From Kryptolebias marmoratus (lineage: Eukaryota > Chordata > Actinopteri > Cyprinodontiformes > Rivulidae): a DNA stretch of 64,000 nucleotides. A model generated the notes under the pieces. The model did no database searches, was not told the origin of the DNA, and was given only the letters and a program-made list of their open reading frames with translations. Positions 26,601-41,600 of this stretch are shown piece after piece (position 1 is the first letter of the stretch; each line of letters begins with the position of its first letter). The position numbers and the translations under genes were made by a program. The stretch covers positions 19,318,959 through 19,382,958 of the forward strand of contig NC_051446.1 in the NCBI RefSeq assembly GCF_001649575.2. Direction: 5' to 3'.

Positions 26601-29600
26601 GAGGGGGATGAGAACTCATTGCATCTTTTCATCTAGAACAGTCTTTAAAGCAAAAAATAAGCAACTGGTTGGAGAATAGCAGAAGTGTTATAACATCCTG
26701 AGCTCTCGGCAGGCCTTAACAAAAGGTCAAACGCAAACCATTGTTCAAGGCTCAGAAATATGCATTGGCCAAGCAAACCTCTGAGAAATGGCTAAGAGAT
26801 GTATTCTAAAAGTAGAATTAAAAGTAGAGACAATAAAACCTTAAAAATGTCATGTGTCATTTTATTTGTTCCAGTTAGGAGCCTTGCTGCAATGTTTGAA
26901 TATAATGTTGTCTTAAATCTTAATCTTATTCTTAGCATCAAAACACATCATGATCACAAAAAGCAATATATCCCAGATGTCACAGCTTCCAAGTATGTCT
27001 AAAATATAAACACATTTTACATCAAATGTACAACCAAACTCATGCTCATGTTTATAATGTTTTATACAAAAAAAGGGTTTTACATGTAAAACAGCAGCCT
27101 GATCTTGTCTTGTTTCCACAAGTCCAACACTCAAAAAGGTAGGCAATGAGTAGTGCCTGCTTATTATTAAATAACAGTAAAGATGCTTTCAATAAATCCT
27201 AACACTTACATTCAGATTCAAATCCTCACAGTGAACTATGCCAAAAAAAAGAAAGAAAAGCATAAATCATTCACAGCAATAACATGATACATGACAGTTT
27301 GTCTTTGAACTCCTTATCACTTATATTAGGAAGGCAGGGTTGAAAACAAGTCTGAGCTTGAGTTTCCCAATTTAAAGAAAAAGGAATATCATCTTTGGAT
27401 ATGTCAAATTACTGTCTTGTGTCTGAGTCCATTTTACAGCTTTTATACGATACCAGGACCACTGAACCATCAGTTTCTGTAAGACTACAGCTGCAGCTTT
27501 TGCAAGGGTGTCTTGACTACTTACCATCATCCACTCTAATTTGTACCCATTCAACCAAATGGGCATGTAAAGTCAGCCTTACCTCAAAGAGAAGTGTCTG
27601 ATTCACTCAGCTGAATACATACATGATTAAAGGTGAACACTTACTGATGTGAAAACAATAACTGCAAGATGACAAATTCAATGTGAGACGTCACAGATTG
27701 TGAAACAACTGAGAACCAATAAACCTTTTAATCAAATAACTTCCTAGTTAAAGGGCTTTTTTGATGATGTAATTTAATTTTTCCCCAGATATTTTTAAAC
27801 ACACAGAGCAACTAGAGGGATCAACGAATTGCCGCGGGCCTAACTTATCGCCGCCTCGTGTATTTGAGCACTGAAGCGAGAGGTGCGTATCATGGGGAGG
27901 TTTGTCTGTTTGACATATGGTGTCAATTACCAGTTGATGGGGATGCCGAGGTAAAAAGGCCAACCCGTGTTAGCCCTTCCCACACAAGTTTGCACAAACA
28001 GCTATTCATCCGACTCCACGAGAACACCTCCCACCAAATCCCAAACCAAACTCTAGCATGTCTAGAGTGGACAGGCGGTCTACACATGGTTTCTTGAGTC
28101 AATGAGTAAACATCTCATGGTCAAGCATATATGTTAACTTTTTTTAAAAATCTGGACCCAAACCAAGACGTAAATGTAGCAAGTTATCTGAATTGTGCTC
28201 AATCGAGAATAATTTGGCTCAGCTAAGATAAAAACTGTTAAGTCTAAGGAGTTTATACCTTAAAGAAGTTGGTCCAGTGGATCAGGTTACAAGAAGAAAA
28301 TGTCTGACCTTGATAGAAGCCAGGCAACACACTGATTTATTAAGAAATAATCAGACAAAATGCAGCTTTGAGGTTCATCAGTGTAAACACAACTACAACT
28401 TTTGGTGCAAAGGTCAAACAAAGCTCATCAAGGACACATAAAAAGTTCTACTACAATATTTCTATAACCAGCACAAAAAATCTTTTACATCCAGTCCAGC
28501 ATTGATGCAAGTAAAATCTAAGTCAAAGCCAATCTTTATAAATAATTACTTATCCGTGATTCATCATACATCAGATCAAAACTGAACTCAAACTAAATTA
28601 TTAAAGTCCCTGAAGTTGCTGATCCACAGATCTTGCAATTATCTGATATGCTTCCAAAGACACTCAACACTGTGGCTCTTGAGTGTGAGAAACTAGAATT
28701 TTTTTTGCAGTTGTATATGAACAAAGACATCTACACATACGACAGATAGCATAAATAAGTCATCCTCATTAACATGCATTACATTGCCTTTTATTTTTAA
28801 CAAAACAATGTCAAATGACTCAGAAAGCTCTAACTGTTGCCAGACGCTAGGCCAATTTTTTTCCTCTTTGTGACATTCCTTGTAAAGACTTTTTGTCAGA
28901 GACTTGAACCAAAAAGATTTTCTCTGAGCCTAAAGCTGCAGCAAATCAACAGTAATCTTAAAAACAGAGATCCATAAGGGTAGGATCATTTTATGCAAAG
29001 CGCTAAAAAATTATCTCTTTAAACATTTTTTTTTAATTGTCAAGACATTAGATATTCTCTAATTTAATAAAGCTGAAAAAGACGTGCAAATTTAGGAATA
29101 GGCAGCTGCAGTCGAGAGAATAGTTACGAAAACAAAAACAATAAATAAACAGATTATGTTAATGTAAAAAAAAACATGTAATATTGATGGACGTAGAACA
29201 GTTTAGAGGTTAAAATTGGTGCTTTTGGTGGAAGATGAATTCTCAGAATAGAAGCTTATTTGGTTGCTAAAATGCTAAAATTATTAAAAAATATAGAAAA
29301 CCCTGACTCCTTTTTTATATTTTAAACTGTGTCATTCTTTAGTATTTTGCTTTTTCTGGGCTATATGTAAGACATTTTATTTTTTTGCAATCTTGATGCA
29401 CAAAATTTGCCCTTTGATATATGGGTCAGCAAGAAAAATATTATGCATCATCACTCAGAACCAGAAAGACATAATTTGAGCTGCATTACCTGAAGTAGCA
29501 AAGTGCATCTTCCTTTTTTTTTATTCTGCCAGCTAAAAAGAATATGATGCATTAGAACCATCTTTCATCCATTTGTTCATCCCTTATACAGTAATTAAAA

Positions 29601-32600
29601 GGTTCAAAAGTGTCAAAGGTATTTAGAACTATTACTTTTACTATTTTTTCAGGGTACACATCCTGCACACCCACTGCAATGTTGTAAAAAATAAAGAAGA
29701 AGGAAAAAAAAAAGAACATCCACCCACTTAGTACCTTTGCCTTGCCAGGTTGGCCAGTAGCAGAGCAAAGTTATACATCATCTGGCCTCAAGTTGAAAAA
29801 CTGATCTTTATAGATGAAGACAGTGCTCAGAACTCCTGTTTTAAAGGCACAGAGAAGCCGTACAGCAGCCAGTGGGAGAAAAAGACGAAGATGCCTCTCC
29901 GGTAATGGTTTTTGCAGATTCCAATCCTCGCTCTTTTTCCAGCCACACTGTGATGATTAAATCGTGACGTCAAAGCTGAGGTGGATATTAGAAGTAAGCT
30001 ATGTCAATCCAAACACAGTATAAACAAAGCTCTATACAATCTGTCCATCAAGACAAGAACTTTCTCACACTAACAACTTAAGTCTCCTGGATCAGTGACT
30101 GAAAGCACATTTAATTTTCCTGTATAATTTAACTCAATACCTGACTGCTGTTGCCAAACTAAAATAACCCTGAGATATAACTCAAAGCAGCAAAAGAAAC
30201 AGTACAATAAACGATTAAGGACTTTTAATTTCTCTAACCTATAAACAAGCATAAATACATGAGATGTATGGTGAGCAAAGAATGCCAAAGGAGGAGACGG
30301 ACCTAATCAACTTAGCCTACGCACAGCCTGGAAGATCTGCCCACATTAACCACACACATTATGGTGCATTCTGTACATGCACATGCCTGGCAACACAGCA
30401 CTTAGAGACTCCCATTTTTAATCAATCATTTACTGAGCTATCAAAGTACAAACAATCTGGTGTGTGTAAACCCAACAATAAGGCGGTAAAATGGCATGTC
30501 GGTGTGCTACAGCTAATTACGCAGTTAATATCTGGAGTCCTTCAGGCCAAATTTGTAGTCGTGGCCACAAATAACTTGCTGCGTAGATTCTGGTTGGTAA
30601 CAGAAAGCAAACCGATACGGAGGGACATGATGACGACCTGTTTTAAAGGTTCCGCAAACCTGTCAAGGTTGAGTTTACCAACTATACTTATGGCACAAAC
30701 GCTTTGACCCAGGAAGAATTTTTACCAGCCAACACAGTAAAGCTTGTTTTCTTTGACCATGAATGTATGTTTTCACACAGTAAAATGTGCTTTTAGTGAT
30801 TTTCACTAACTTAATTTACATGACTTGTCAAAAAAAGCCAATAAGTGTTAAATATAGCAACATGTTTTCAGAACTTTGTCATTTTTCTTTTTAAAGACGT
30901 TAGCCAGAACAGCACAAACACTTGCTTTTCTTTTCTAAACTTGCAGAGAAGCTGCGCATGCAAATAAAAATCACAGGGCACTTAAAAAATTAGTGATTAC
31001 CAAAGTAAGGACAACATGCTTTTTTTCCCTGGGAAGATAAGAGTATATTTGAATGTTCCAGACTATGTAAAGGAGGAGGAACTGATGGTGGATTTATTGG
31101 CTCAGCAGCAGGAAATGCGTTTCATTCATTCATTCAGAAGCTGGTGCCTTCTTTGACAGTAGAGTTGCAAAACTTCAAAACCAGGTGTGTTTGTACAAGA
31201 ACAACTTCCAGTAATGAATCAACATGCTCTGTGAAATGTCTTGATGTAAAAAAAAAAAAAAAAAAAAATTCAATTTGGCAAGTTAGGTTTGAAAGTTCTT
31301 TACTGACTGTTTGAGCTTTAGGCTTTACAGGAGCAGTTAACTCTGTAGTTATCTTCTGTCCTCAGGTATGAAACACAGCCTCAGTGCTGTGGCATCCTGT
31401 ATGTCCACGTCCTACAGATGCAACTGTCTTCCTGATTTATTCAGTGCTAGCAGCGAGCAAGTGTGAAAAAAATTAACCTTTCCGCGCTAACGTATTGAGG
31501 CTTAACAGGATATGACACACACCAGGACCACAGCTACTGGGAGCATGCTTTAACACATCTGAATGGTTTTGGAGGTGGTTATTTTTAGTCTCTATGACTA
31601 CAACAATGNGGGGGGGAGTTGAACCACTGTTCTGAGAACAGAAGGAAGTGTGGGGGTATAAGAGGGGAGTCAAAGCAAAAAGCCTGTCTGAGATGCTGTG
31701 TTCCAGTAAAGTGGGCAGACTAGTAGGCAGAACAAAAAGGCAGGTGAAGTGTGAAGGCATCACAACATCAAGATAACTGCAGGCACTGGCTGAGACTTTG
31801 CAGCTACAGTCTAACTCGGACTGGTGCATTTTCAGACAGCGTGTGAAAAGTGGACATAGTTGATGTGACGTCAAGGCCACAAACCAACTTAGCTTTTTTT
31901 TTTTTAAACAGTATTTTGCTTCTGCAGCAAAACAAAGACATTTATTTCTCTAAATTTGGTAAACCTGCAAGTTATTGCAAAGAGAAGACGAACGTGACCA
32001 TGAACATAAAACCTGCTAACCAGTTTGATCATTAGTTTATGTTTGTTAACATTTACAGTAACTACTAACCTGCTGAGGAGAAATGCAAACAAGTGGTGAC
32101 AACATCTAAAAAAACAGCGAGAAAAAAGAATTATGCAAATTGAATATAAGCTCTGAAGAAAAGGTTTAATGAGTTCAGCCCTGACCTAGAGGGATTTTTT
32201 TCTGGATATAAAAAGACTTGTTCACAATATCTGAATTGAGTTGTGGTGTACTGCTCTATAGTGCAACAATATTTACCTGCACAAAACTTTACATGCAAAC
32301 TGCAAGAAAACCTTTTGTGTATCTTTAAGCAAATTCATATTAGAAATGAGTCCTGTTGGAGAATGAAATTAGAATAGTTTTTCCTTTCTGGCTGCATTTA
32401 GCAAATATATGTTTAGAGAAAACAGGACTCGAAAGTTAATGAGACGAACACTAAAAAAAACGGGGGTGGATCAATGCTACTTTGAACTTCAGCAGCAGCC
32501 AGAGGCACAAATTTTACTGGTGGGGGAGAACAAACTCAATTAAAGGCAAGCAAACAGCCCACTGTTTGTAAAAGATTAAAAAAAAGGCTAAAGGTAAAAT

Positions 32601-35600
32601 AAGAATACCTTCAACAACAAGGTGATGATCCTAAATACACCTCACAGTTAACATTTAACAACTTTCATAACTGAAATCTTTGGACACAAAATCATTTTCT
32701 TTCTTTTTTTTAGCAGGTAAAACAACAGAAACTTAAATCAGGAGAAAAGTGGATGCTTTCAACTGACTTATCTGACTTATTATTGATGAGGTCTTTGGTG
32801 AGGAAAACATTTTTAAAAACAGAAAAACTTTGCAGCTTACTTAATATTACTGCAGACAATTCCAAACTGCATAAACAGCTCAGTTATGAAGTTAACTGTG
32901 TGCAAAAGCACAAAGAATATTTCTTTTTGTTTGGCTGCGGTGCCTGATGCAAACAGGCTTCCAAATCTTCTACTTTCAGTTCATAAATAAGGCTCTTAAC
33001 TAATTAATGTAAAGTATCATTTTCAAGTAATTCATGCATAATACTTGAATGATTTGGAACTAATTTAATGTTAACTAAATAAGAAATAATGCAGCCAGTT
33101 GGGTTTTTAACCTTAAACTTACAGGATATGCCTTATTCTCGGTGAAATACAAATAAAAGGGCCCGTTTCAGAGTGCAGTGTGCAGCCCCTTACACATTTT
33201 TGCATAAATGTGATGTCCAAGTCCACTGGGCACAAGAGTAATGAAAATGTGGGACTTGTAATAAAAAGTGAAGGAAAAGACTTGCTGTGCCTTTGATTGC
33301 CTCCACGAGGTCCTGTTGTTTGAGTGTTTCTGTAGATTTACAGGCCAAATATTAATTTCCTTACACACATGCACGCCCTTTATGAGATTAAGAACAGATT
33401 TGCGTAAATAAATGAATATTTTGTTTTCATACCACATTTTTTCCACAATATTTTCACTAATTCCTTTTAGTAATACAAGTACACAAGATAAATGTGTTGT
33501 AGTAGAGGTGCACCAAAAATATTAGATCTATATCTCGACTTCACTGCTGGTAACTCAAATAAATTGACAGCTATTGTTTTGACAGTGCATACAAGCTAAT
33601 GTTGTAGGTCTACCTGAGTCAGGCAACCAGATGAGTCAAAGCAGCAGTGAATATCCTGCTGTCACTCACAAAGTGATGGTGTATTTACCCTCTAAGAGTG
33701 CTGTCAGACAACACAGTTTGACTCTCATTGATTGCACAGAAAGGCAAGGTCATTAATGTCAGGTGCGTGCATCCACTGAGATGGAAATAAACAAATGCTG
33801 CTGCTTGGATTTCCACATAGAAAGATGTTAATTGTGAATAAAAACAAGGATGTCCTTGGACTTTCCACTGCCACCCTTTGCTGGATCCAAATCGGAGCCT
33901 TTTGGCCCAACTGTAAGCCAAAATACACCTAAATCAAGAAGAACCATCAAACTTTGCTTCTGTGGGTTTTGTTGCCATGTCAGTAAATCTGCAGACTATT
34001 GCAAGCTCAACCTTTCAAATGTCTCACTTTGCCGAGTGGTCATCTAAAGTAAGAAAACTATTCGCTCTAAGAGCCTTGAGCCAAAGAGACACAGGTGGCA
34101 GAAAAGTGAAAATCTGCAAAATAAATGTTTCAAAACAGAAAAGTATTGTAATCTGTCCATTACGTCCTACTTCCCTATTTGATTCAAATTCTCAGTTTAT
34201 TATTCTTAAATTAATCCTGCTGTCAGCACAGCAGCGGCCCTTTCAACATCCGTGAACTTCCTCTGGCTTCTGTCCTACAGATGTGCTCTACCTTTTCCTG
34301 AAGAAAAACCTGCTCACATCTCTGAAAAATATTTTTTCCACTGCCCCGTCCAAACCATGAGCGCAATTCTTTGCACACACACAGAGGAAGCATGATTTGC
34401 GGCTCTCCCACTCGCTTCCCTTGTGTTTCTCGGCACCTGGGTGGAAAAGCCTCAAAGTTTTGACAAAAGGTGACCGGGGAAAGTCGCGGCGACTTTTGCC
34501 CAGCGAATGAGGATTGCAATTTGGGTTTCTCGAGACCGGCCGGGTTCGGAAGTTTTCAACAACCTTTTGGAAGGCTGGGTGGAAGCCAGCGATCTTCAGT
34601 GATCACGCTCTCGGGTCACTGAGTGCATGCTGCTTGGAAATAAATCAGTCAAGGCCGTGCAATCTGCAGCCTGTTGGACTGAAAGCCAACACTGGGCACA
34701 CTGAGCGAACTGATGATGTCCTGGAAAGGCAGCGAAATGTAACTGTTTATTGAAATGTGGTACTATAATAGGAAACACAGAAGGTGCAGGCCTATGATAT
34801 ATAACAGCTTCAACAGTCAAACAGGAAGGAGGGGAAAGCTGGAAATAAACTGACATTTTATGATAAAGACTGTAAAAATAATGAACGCTGCAAGACTTCA
34901 CAGTAAAACTGAGTCGTATCAAAGCGAAAGCAGAGGCTGATTAAAGCAATTTTCTCAAAATAAAGAAAGGCCACTCCGGACCATTTCTGTGCAGGAGACA
35001 GAAGAAGAAGAAAGAGAGCACCCCATTGCGTTGCCCCCAGTGTGAAAGAATTTATCGGCTTTGAGGGATTAGTATCGGAGGAACTGGGTCCCAGAGTATC
35101 AACTGCACACTTTTCCAACCACTGTCAAAGTGGGGGGAAGTCAAAAGGGAGAAGAAGAGTGTTCTAGAGGAGGAGGGCTCAAGGTGGGGGGATAAAATTT
35201 TCCCCTTTTCCCCCCCTTTTCTCCTTTCTGCTGCCTGCCGGTTTAGCAACATCTGGCACTGTTTATGGCTTGGCCTGGTGGTTCAGACAGACAGAGAAAA
35301 ACTGCAACATGAGCACGGTGCCAACCTGAGATCCTCGAAGATAAATCCACTTTCAAACATTTTGGGCATCATGTTTGTTGTTCTGGCCATCATTTATACT
35401 CATAATAACAGTAAAAAGTACAGCAAATCTGATTTTCCAAGTTTTTCATCTAGTATATATTTCTAGTACATATAAACATATGTTAATCAGAAATAGGTAA
35501 GTTAAAAAAAACATTATTATACACATTATTATAATAGCAGAAAGTGAGCAGACATGAAGGCTTTTTTCCTGGAACTTGGCATCAGGATATGACAGGCAGA

Positions 35601-38600
35601 GAGAGAATATGTGTAAAAAGCAGAGTTTGGAGGACAATGAAGCCCATTGATATGGTGGAGACAGGACCGGGTGCCTCCAGTGTGCCGAGAGCGGCTGACG
35701 GTGAGCAGGGGCACCATGATTAGTCTGCATCACAAATGGCTAAAACAGAGTAGTTTTAGTCCTTCTGAAGCTAAAAAAAAGTAGCCATGAGAGAAGAATC
35801 TTAGTACAATCTACATTTTCCCTTTTATGCCTCATGAATTAAACAGAAAATCTGAGAAGACTTTCCAGAAGTGAAACAGAACGATTTGCTTTCTTTTTCA
35901 CAATTCAAAACTTAAAAGTTCTTCTATCTCAGCTGTTTCCACCTACCTTGTTGTTTAACCTTATTTATAAACTATGGGTTAAAAGACATATAATGTGTCA
36001 GGAAAAGTAAGCAACTGACACCTCATAACAGAACTTGGCCCCCGAGATTTCAACAAATCAGGTCTCAAAATTCCATAAGCAATTATTTCTTTTTCTGCCT
36101 TTTCCCCTATCTCACCATTTTTCCATTATGAAACTAAAAGAAGTCCATTGGGTTTTAGACATGAGTCGAGTTAAAAATGATTTCAGTGTGCAGCACATCT
36201 TACAAAGCGGTGCATTCCTCTCATTGATGCTTATGGGACCAAACTCCATAAAAACTAGCTCTTGAGGCCATCTACAGGCCTTCAAGTGAAACTGCAACCC
36301 AAATCTCAACATGCAACTTGTATCCATGAAAAGTGTTCATAAATGCAGTGCATGCTTATTTTTATGACTCAACCTCTTTAGAGAGAGAAAAAAAAATGAC
36401 ATCAAATTGTGTCATGACTTTATTGCTTTCATTCAAAACATTTTCCCTGATCCTCAATGCCTAACTCAAATTCTCAGCTCCAACCCATATTTCTTTTATT
36501 TTACCAGTAAAACTGTTTTCCTTCATCCTCGAGAATAGTTAATGAAAACCACTTACCTGTCTGTAAGTGCAGATAATGATCTCTCTCAGGTGATAGTGCA
36601 TGGGGGTCATGGTCTCGCTGACCGTATCCAGTGCCATGTCCACCTCCTTCTTCATCCTGTAGCCATCGGGGAGAAGACGAACGAGCTGCATCACAACCTG
36701 AAAAGAGGAACACTGTTATGCGAAGTGTTCCCAGCCAAATGTTTTGAGAATGCTTCCTGCAAGTGCTTACAAACTCTAACACCTCCTTCAAGATGGTTTT
36801 TATTTATGAATGAATCAGAACAGCATGCTGACAGATGAAGTAAATGCAAACTTCTAACAGTTCATTCAAAGTAACCTACATGACTTTATTGCAAATGATG
36901 TAAGTTTGAATGTCAGCTGATTTTTCTCATTTTCTTTGAGTTTGTGCAGAGCGGAGCTACAAGACGGTTCAGAATGCAATACATGGATCATTGAGATATT
37001 TTAAAATAAATAGCTTTTACACACTTAAATGGTGCTGATTTATGACCTTTTACCCATACACATTCTCCCATCTCGCCAAAAAACTATCAATCTCGTTCAA
37101 AGCGGTTATAAATGTGCTTTTTATCTTTATACTATAGAAGAAGTTTGGCAGGACAACCAGATCTTGATCTTTTAGTGATTTTAAACCTTCAAACTTGTAA
37201 TAATGGCTGCAGTTTTGTACTTTGCTGCAGACCTCGTCTTTCATCCTGTCTTGTATTCACACACCCCTGTATGCAGAGCCACAAACATTTCTCTCAACAC
37301 AGTAGCTTGTTTTTGAAACCCTACAGTGTCTCTGGAAAGACTCCTGCCTCTCGCTGCTGACCTACTTAACGTGTTGGTGCAAATGTGTGTCGGTGTGCTC
37401 GTTTAACTTGTTGACCTAGCAGAAACGGGACACGTTTCCAACACATGCACGTGACGTTAAACCACAACAGTGTCGCAAACAGCTCCAAGCCATCTAATTT
37501 GGCCTTGTCGGTGTTCCCTTAGTGGCTGGTATCTTTCAGATGCTAATGATAGCATGAGGAAAAACCTAAAGTCAGAGAAGGGGAAAAAGCCAAACTGCAG
37601 AGCGGAACTGGTCTGCAGACAGAACCCATGCATGGAAAATGTATCAGGAATGTCCTTTAGTGCATGTTCTACTGCATGCTGATCCACATGTTCGTTCATT
37701 TAAACTTTAAAGTTTAATTTTAATGACATGGGACAATCCTGTTATCAGTTCACGGTTCAAAAACCAACATCTGTGAATGCCAGGAAATGCAGACAAGGTC
37801 CTGTCTGCTCCTGTCAGTGTGCCTGACAATTTTCAGACTTTTCTGTTGTTGATGTTAAGACACTTAAGACTGAAGCAAATGAGTAACTGAAGAAACTGAA
37901 CTCAATAAACAAACCACACATACAGTCTAAAAAAAAAAGGGAGGACCCAAACTTATAAAGTGTCTTCAAGCAGTGGGCTACATTTTGTTTTACCTGTCAA
38001 ACAAATGTTTTTAGCAACATCTTTTTGGAAGTTAAAGCAACAGACATGGCCAACATCCCATATCCTTAAGAGGTTGAATCAAAGGCCGGCAAGGTTGCCA
38101 TGGCGACCACTCTGAGTATCCAAGAAACTCCGGTGGCCACTCTGCTGTGACTGGCATGCCGTATTGTGCGCCTGCAGAGTGGCCTCTTTCTGTACAAGCT
38201 TACAGCGCTGAGGACACGACCAGCAGATCCAAGTATTGAGTCACTGTCACATCTCTGAATCGAGAAAAAAGCACCAGCACTTTGAATCTACAGACGCTTC
38301 ACAGTCCGGGAGAGAAAAGGTTTGGCTTTTGGTCACACTAGATCACTGTTTTTAATCATACGTGCAGACAGAGTCCAGAGGGAAAAAAGTTGCTGCTAGT
38401 AGCATGAAAAACCTGCAAAAACAGTTTATTTATATATTAAAAACTCCATGTCTTCCATGATCCCAAAGGCTCCTTAGGGTAATGTGAAAACTCAAATATA
38501 TAATAAATATAATATTATAACCAGTGATGTCAGTAGCTTTTGATGAAGTTTGGGTTGGTAGCTTTTATTTACCTTTGTTAAGAATCAAACAAAAGACAGT

Positions 38601-41600
38601 CATCATACACCCTCTACCTTACCTTTGGTTGTTTTTGAAAGTGTACAAACCTCAAATTCTCCTTTTGTGTACTTGGCATCAGGAACGCTCACAATCTCCT
38701 CATCAGCACACTCTGGGAAACCCTGTGAATGAAAAATGAGTTGTCATTTAAGTGGTTATAAACATAACAGGCCTTAACTAACTCTGAGAGAATCTAGGAA
38801 TGTTAACTCACTTTAAAGTGCCAGAGAGTCAAAACTGCAACAACCATGGCGGTCGTGGACCTGCTTCTGCCATTGGAGCAACTAAAAACAAAAGCTGAGA
38901 GGGAATCCTCAGCCAAAGCACCCTTCATGGCCTCCAGCAGCTTATCAAAATCCTGAAAAACCAAAACGTAAGTCCACTTAAAGTTCACCTAAAACTGTAC
39001 ACAACCTTAACCACAATATTGGACTGGAAAATAAAATACAATTTTTCCTTTTGTGGTCACATTTTTCAGTTTAATTTTTTTAAATGTTTAGATACAAATT
39101 TGATTAAAATTGCATCACATTAAAATTTTAATCAATTTAATTTAGGACTGCTTGTTAAATTAATATCAAATCATAAATACTATTTAAGACAAATTTACTT
39201 GAAACTGAATAAGTCATTCAAAAAAAAAAATACAAAGTAACCTTTAAACAAGTGCAGTATGGAAGCTAATTGTGGTAAACTTGAATGTAACAGTAATATT
39301 CTTCACCACTAGAGGGAGCCCAAGGCCACATTTTTTTCCATTCCTATTGGTGTTCTAATCCCCTCATATCTAACCTCCGCCTTTGGTGCGCAGCACTCAG
39401 GCATTGGGATGTGTTTGTACATGAGGCCTTGGTGGGAACTTTTCTGTTGGTTGAAGATCTCCTGAACCGTCAGGCCGCTTTTAAACATCTTCATCTGTTT
39501 CTCCTGCTCTAGTGTCACCTCCAGCCACTTTTGAGCACGCAGAATTTCCTCCTTCAGGGACGTTTCCAATTTCTAAAAGGGCACATGAAACAGAACCACA
39601 CCGACTTAAAACCAGAGCTAAATCAAACTTAAATTATCTCACACAGGCTGCCCTAAAAAGATTTCTCTGTCTACCTCTAGCACTTGTGGGTCACTCGTTG
39701 GGATAGGGATGGGCTGGTCCAAACATGAGGGTTCCCTGGGAGTAAAGATCTTCCCATTTCCTTCAAACACCAACTCCTCGTGCAGGTTGACCCACAACAC
39801 GTGGCTGTGCTTCCTCTTTTCATCCGTCAGATGGGCCAACACGGCTCCAGTCGCCTGCAGAGAGCACACTGATGATTAAAGGAAGGGACTGCAAAGTCCA
39901 GATGGAGCATCCTGCGGTGGGCGTGGAAGTTTTTATGAAATAATCGTGAGTCACTCCTATGAATTTATCTGTACTTGTAAATATTCCAAAGTACAGGGAT
40001 GAATACAGATGATAATTACAAAACTGGGCATTATAGCCGTTTTGGTCAAGCTTTATAAATTCTTATGCAATATTGCAAGAAGTGTTAGCGCTCAGAGTAT
40101 GTGTAGAGAATGACTCTACTGCCACATAAAATTATAGCTATAGTTATAGCTATATTTGTGTTGGCTAATGTCAATTAGCTGTGGTGGCCAACTTGAATGG
40201 GGTTGACTCCAAATGTCAATCAGTTGTAATTGGACATCCAGTGATCACTTTGTGTGAGTTTCATTCAAATCTGTCCAGTGGTTCATGACATATTTTACCA
40301 ACATGACAAACTAATGAACATAGAGATACAATAGATATGGGCTGTTCACAGTGGGTGACAAGGATGAACAGTCGACCTATTAAAAATTACACTAATGATC
40401 ACAAAACATTTTTTTAAACCAGGATTATATCACTTGCTTCTTTCATTCTTTAATCATCCACTCCATTTTCATGCTAATTACAACCTCTAACTAGGCCATT
40501 AATTGTCTATCTTCCCTGTGTTTTCTCAAGACGGAAGCAGCAGTGTAATCACACCAAAAGATAAATGGAAATCTTTAACCTTTCCATTCAATCCATCAAC
40601 ATTATATATTTTTTTGTTTTTAATGATTAAGTTCTGCTTCTCGCTGACAAATAAATGTGAGCATTGGTGTTAATTTGATGAGACGAGAAGAGCCACGCCG
40701 CACCTCTGATGTTGGCTGAGCCACTCCATAAACGGGCATCTTGGGCACTCGTCTGAAGTTGGCCACCTTCATCTCTTTGACGGTGCTGAGCACGTCGGGG
40801 GCCAAGTACTCATCAGCAACCTGCTCAGACACAGGCAGCGGAGCAATAATTACAAGGTGAAAGGCAAAGCGTGTTAAGTTGCAGACGAGAGCTTGGGAGG
40901 CAGCGTGGGTGGCGGTCATTACAGTAACAAGCTTGAATTTAAAAAAAAGAAAAGAAGTCCCACATTCATGCAGCCGTTGACATGACTGTGTGAAAAGATA
41001 AGGGAATTTAAATATTTTAACGAGATTAAGAGCATCAGGTTTCTAAGTGTCTCAGTACACAAAAACAGAATGCAAAAGAACATCTTCTACTCAGATTTGC
41101 CTAATCTTTTAAAAATCTGGACAACAAGAGAAAGAAATCTTTAAAGTTTCTGTTTAAGATCCTGATTTCCTCACCAGGACTCGGGCTCCTCTGGTGACCA
41201 GCTCAGCCGAAGCAGACAGCTCCGATACGTTCATGCGTGCCAGTAGCCGGTATAACCAGGCGCGACTGGACATCCACTGACTGAAGTTGGACACAAAGGC
41301 GAGAGGGTACTGGAGAACACAAAGAGTCACGGCTGAGTTGTTTAATTCCATCGGTTCAAAAAAAAAGCTGGGAAAATAACGGAACGTACCTGTTCATGAA
41401 GGTAGGCATTAAATACAATCAAGTAGAAGTAGCGCTCCAGGCTCTGCATTGTTCTGTTAAGAAAGTAGTCTTTGGTACTGCTTCCCTAAAAGATTTAAAG
41501 ATAACTTTATTATCTGTTCGTGTTAGCTGCTCCTGTAAAGAGTCCACATTTATGAGTGACAGAGCTCAAGATTTATCTTCCTAATAAACAAGAAAAAAGA

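Noticed and set aside
30264..30707. A 147-codon open frame on the plus strand in pald1 intron 18
   Set aside because: It has no recognisable domain, signal or repeat, and no splice context. Frames of 130-150 codons also occur elsewhere here by chance.
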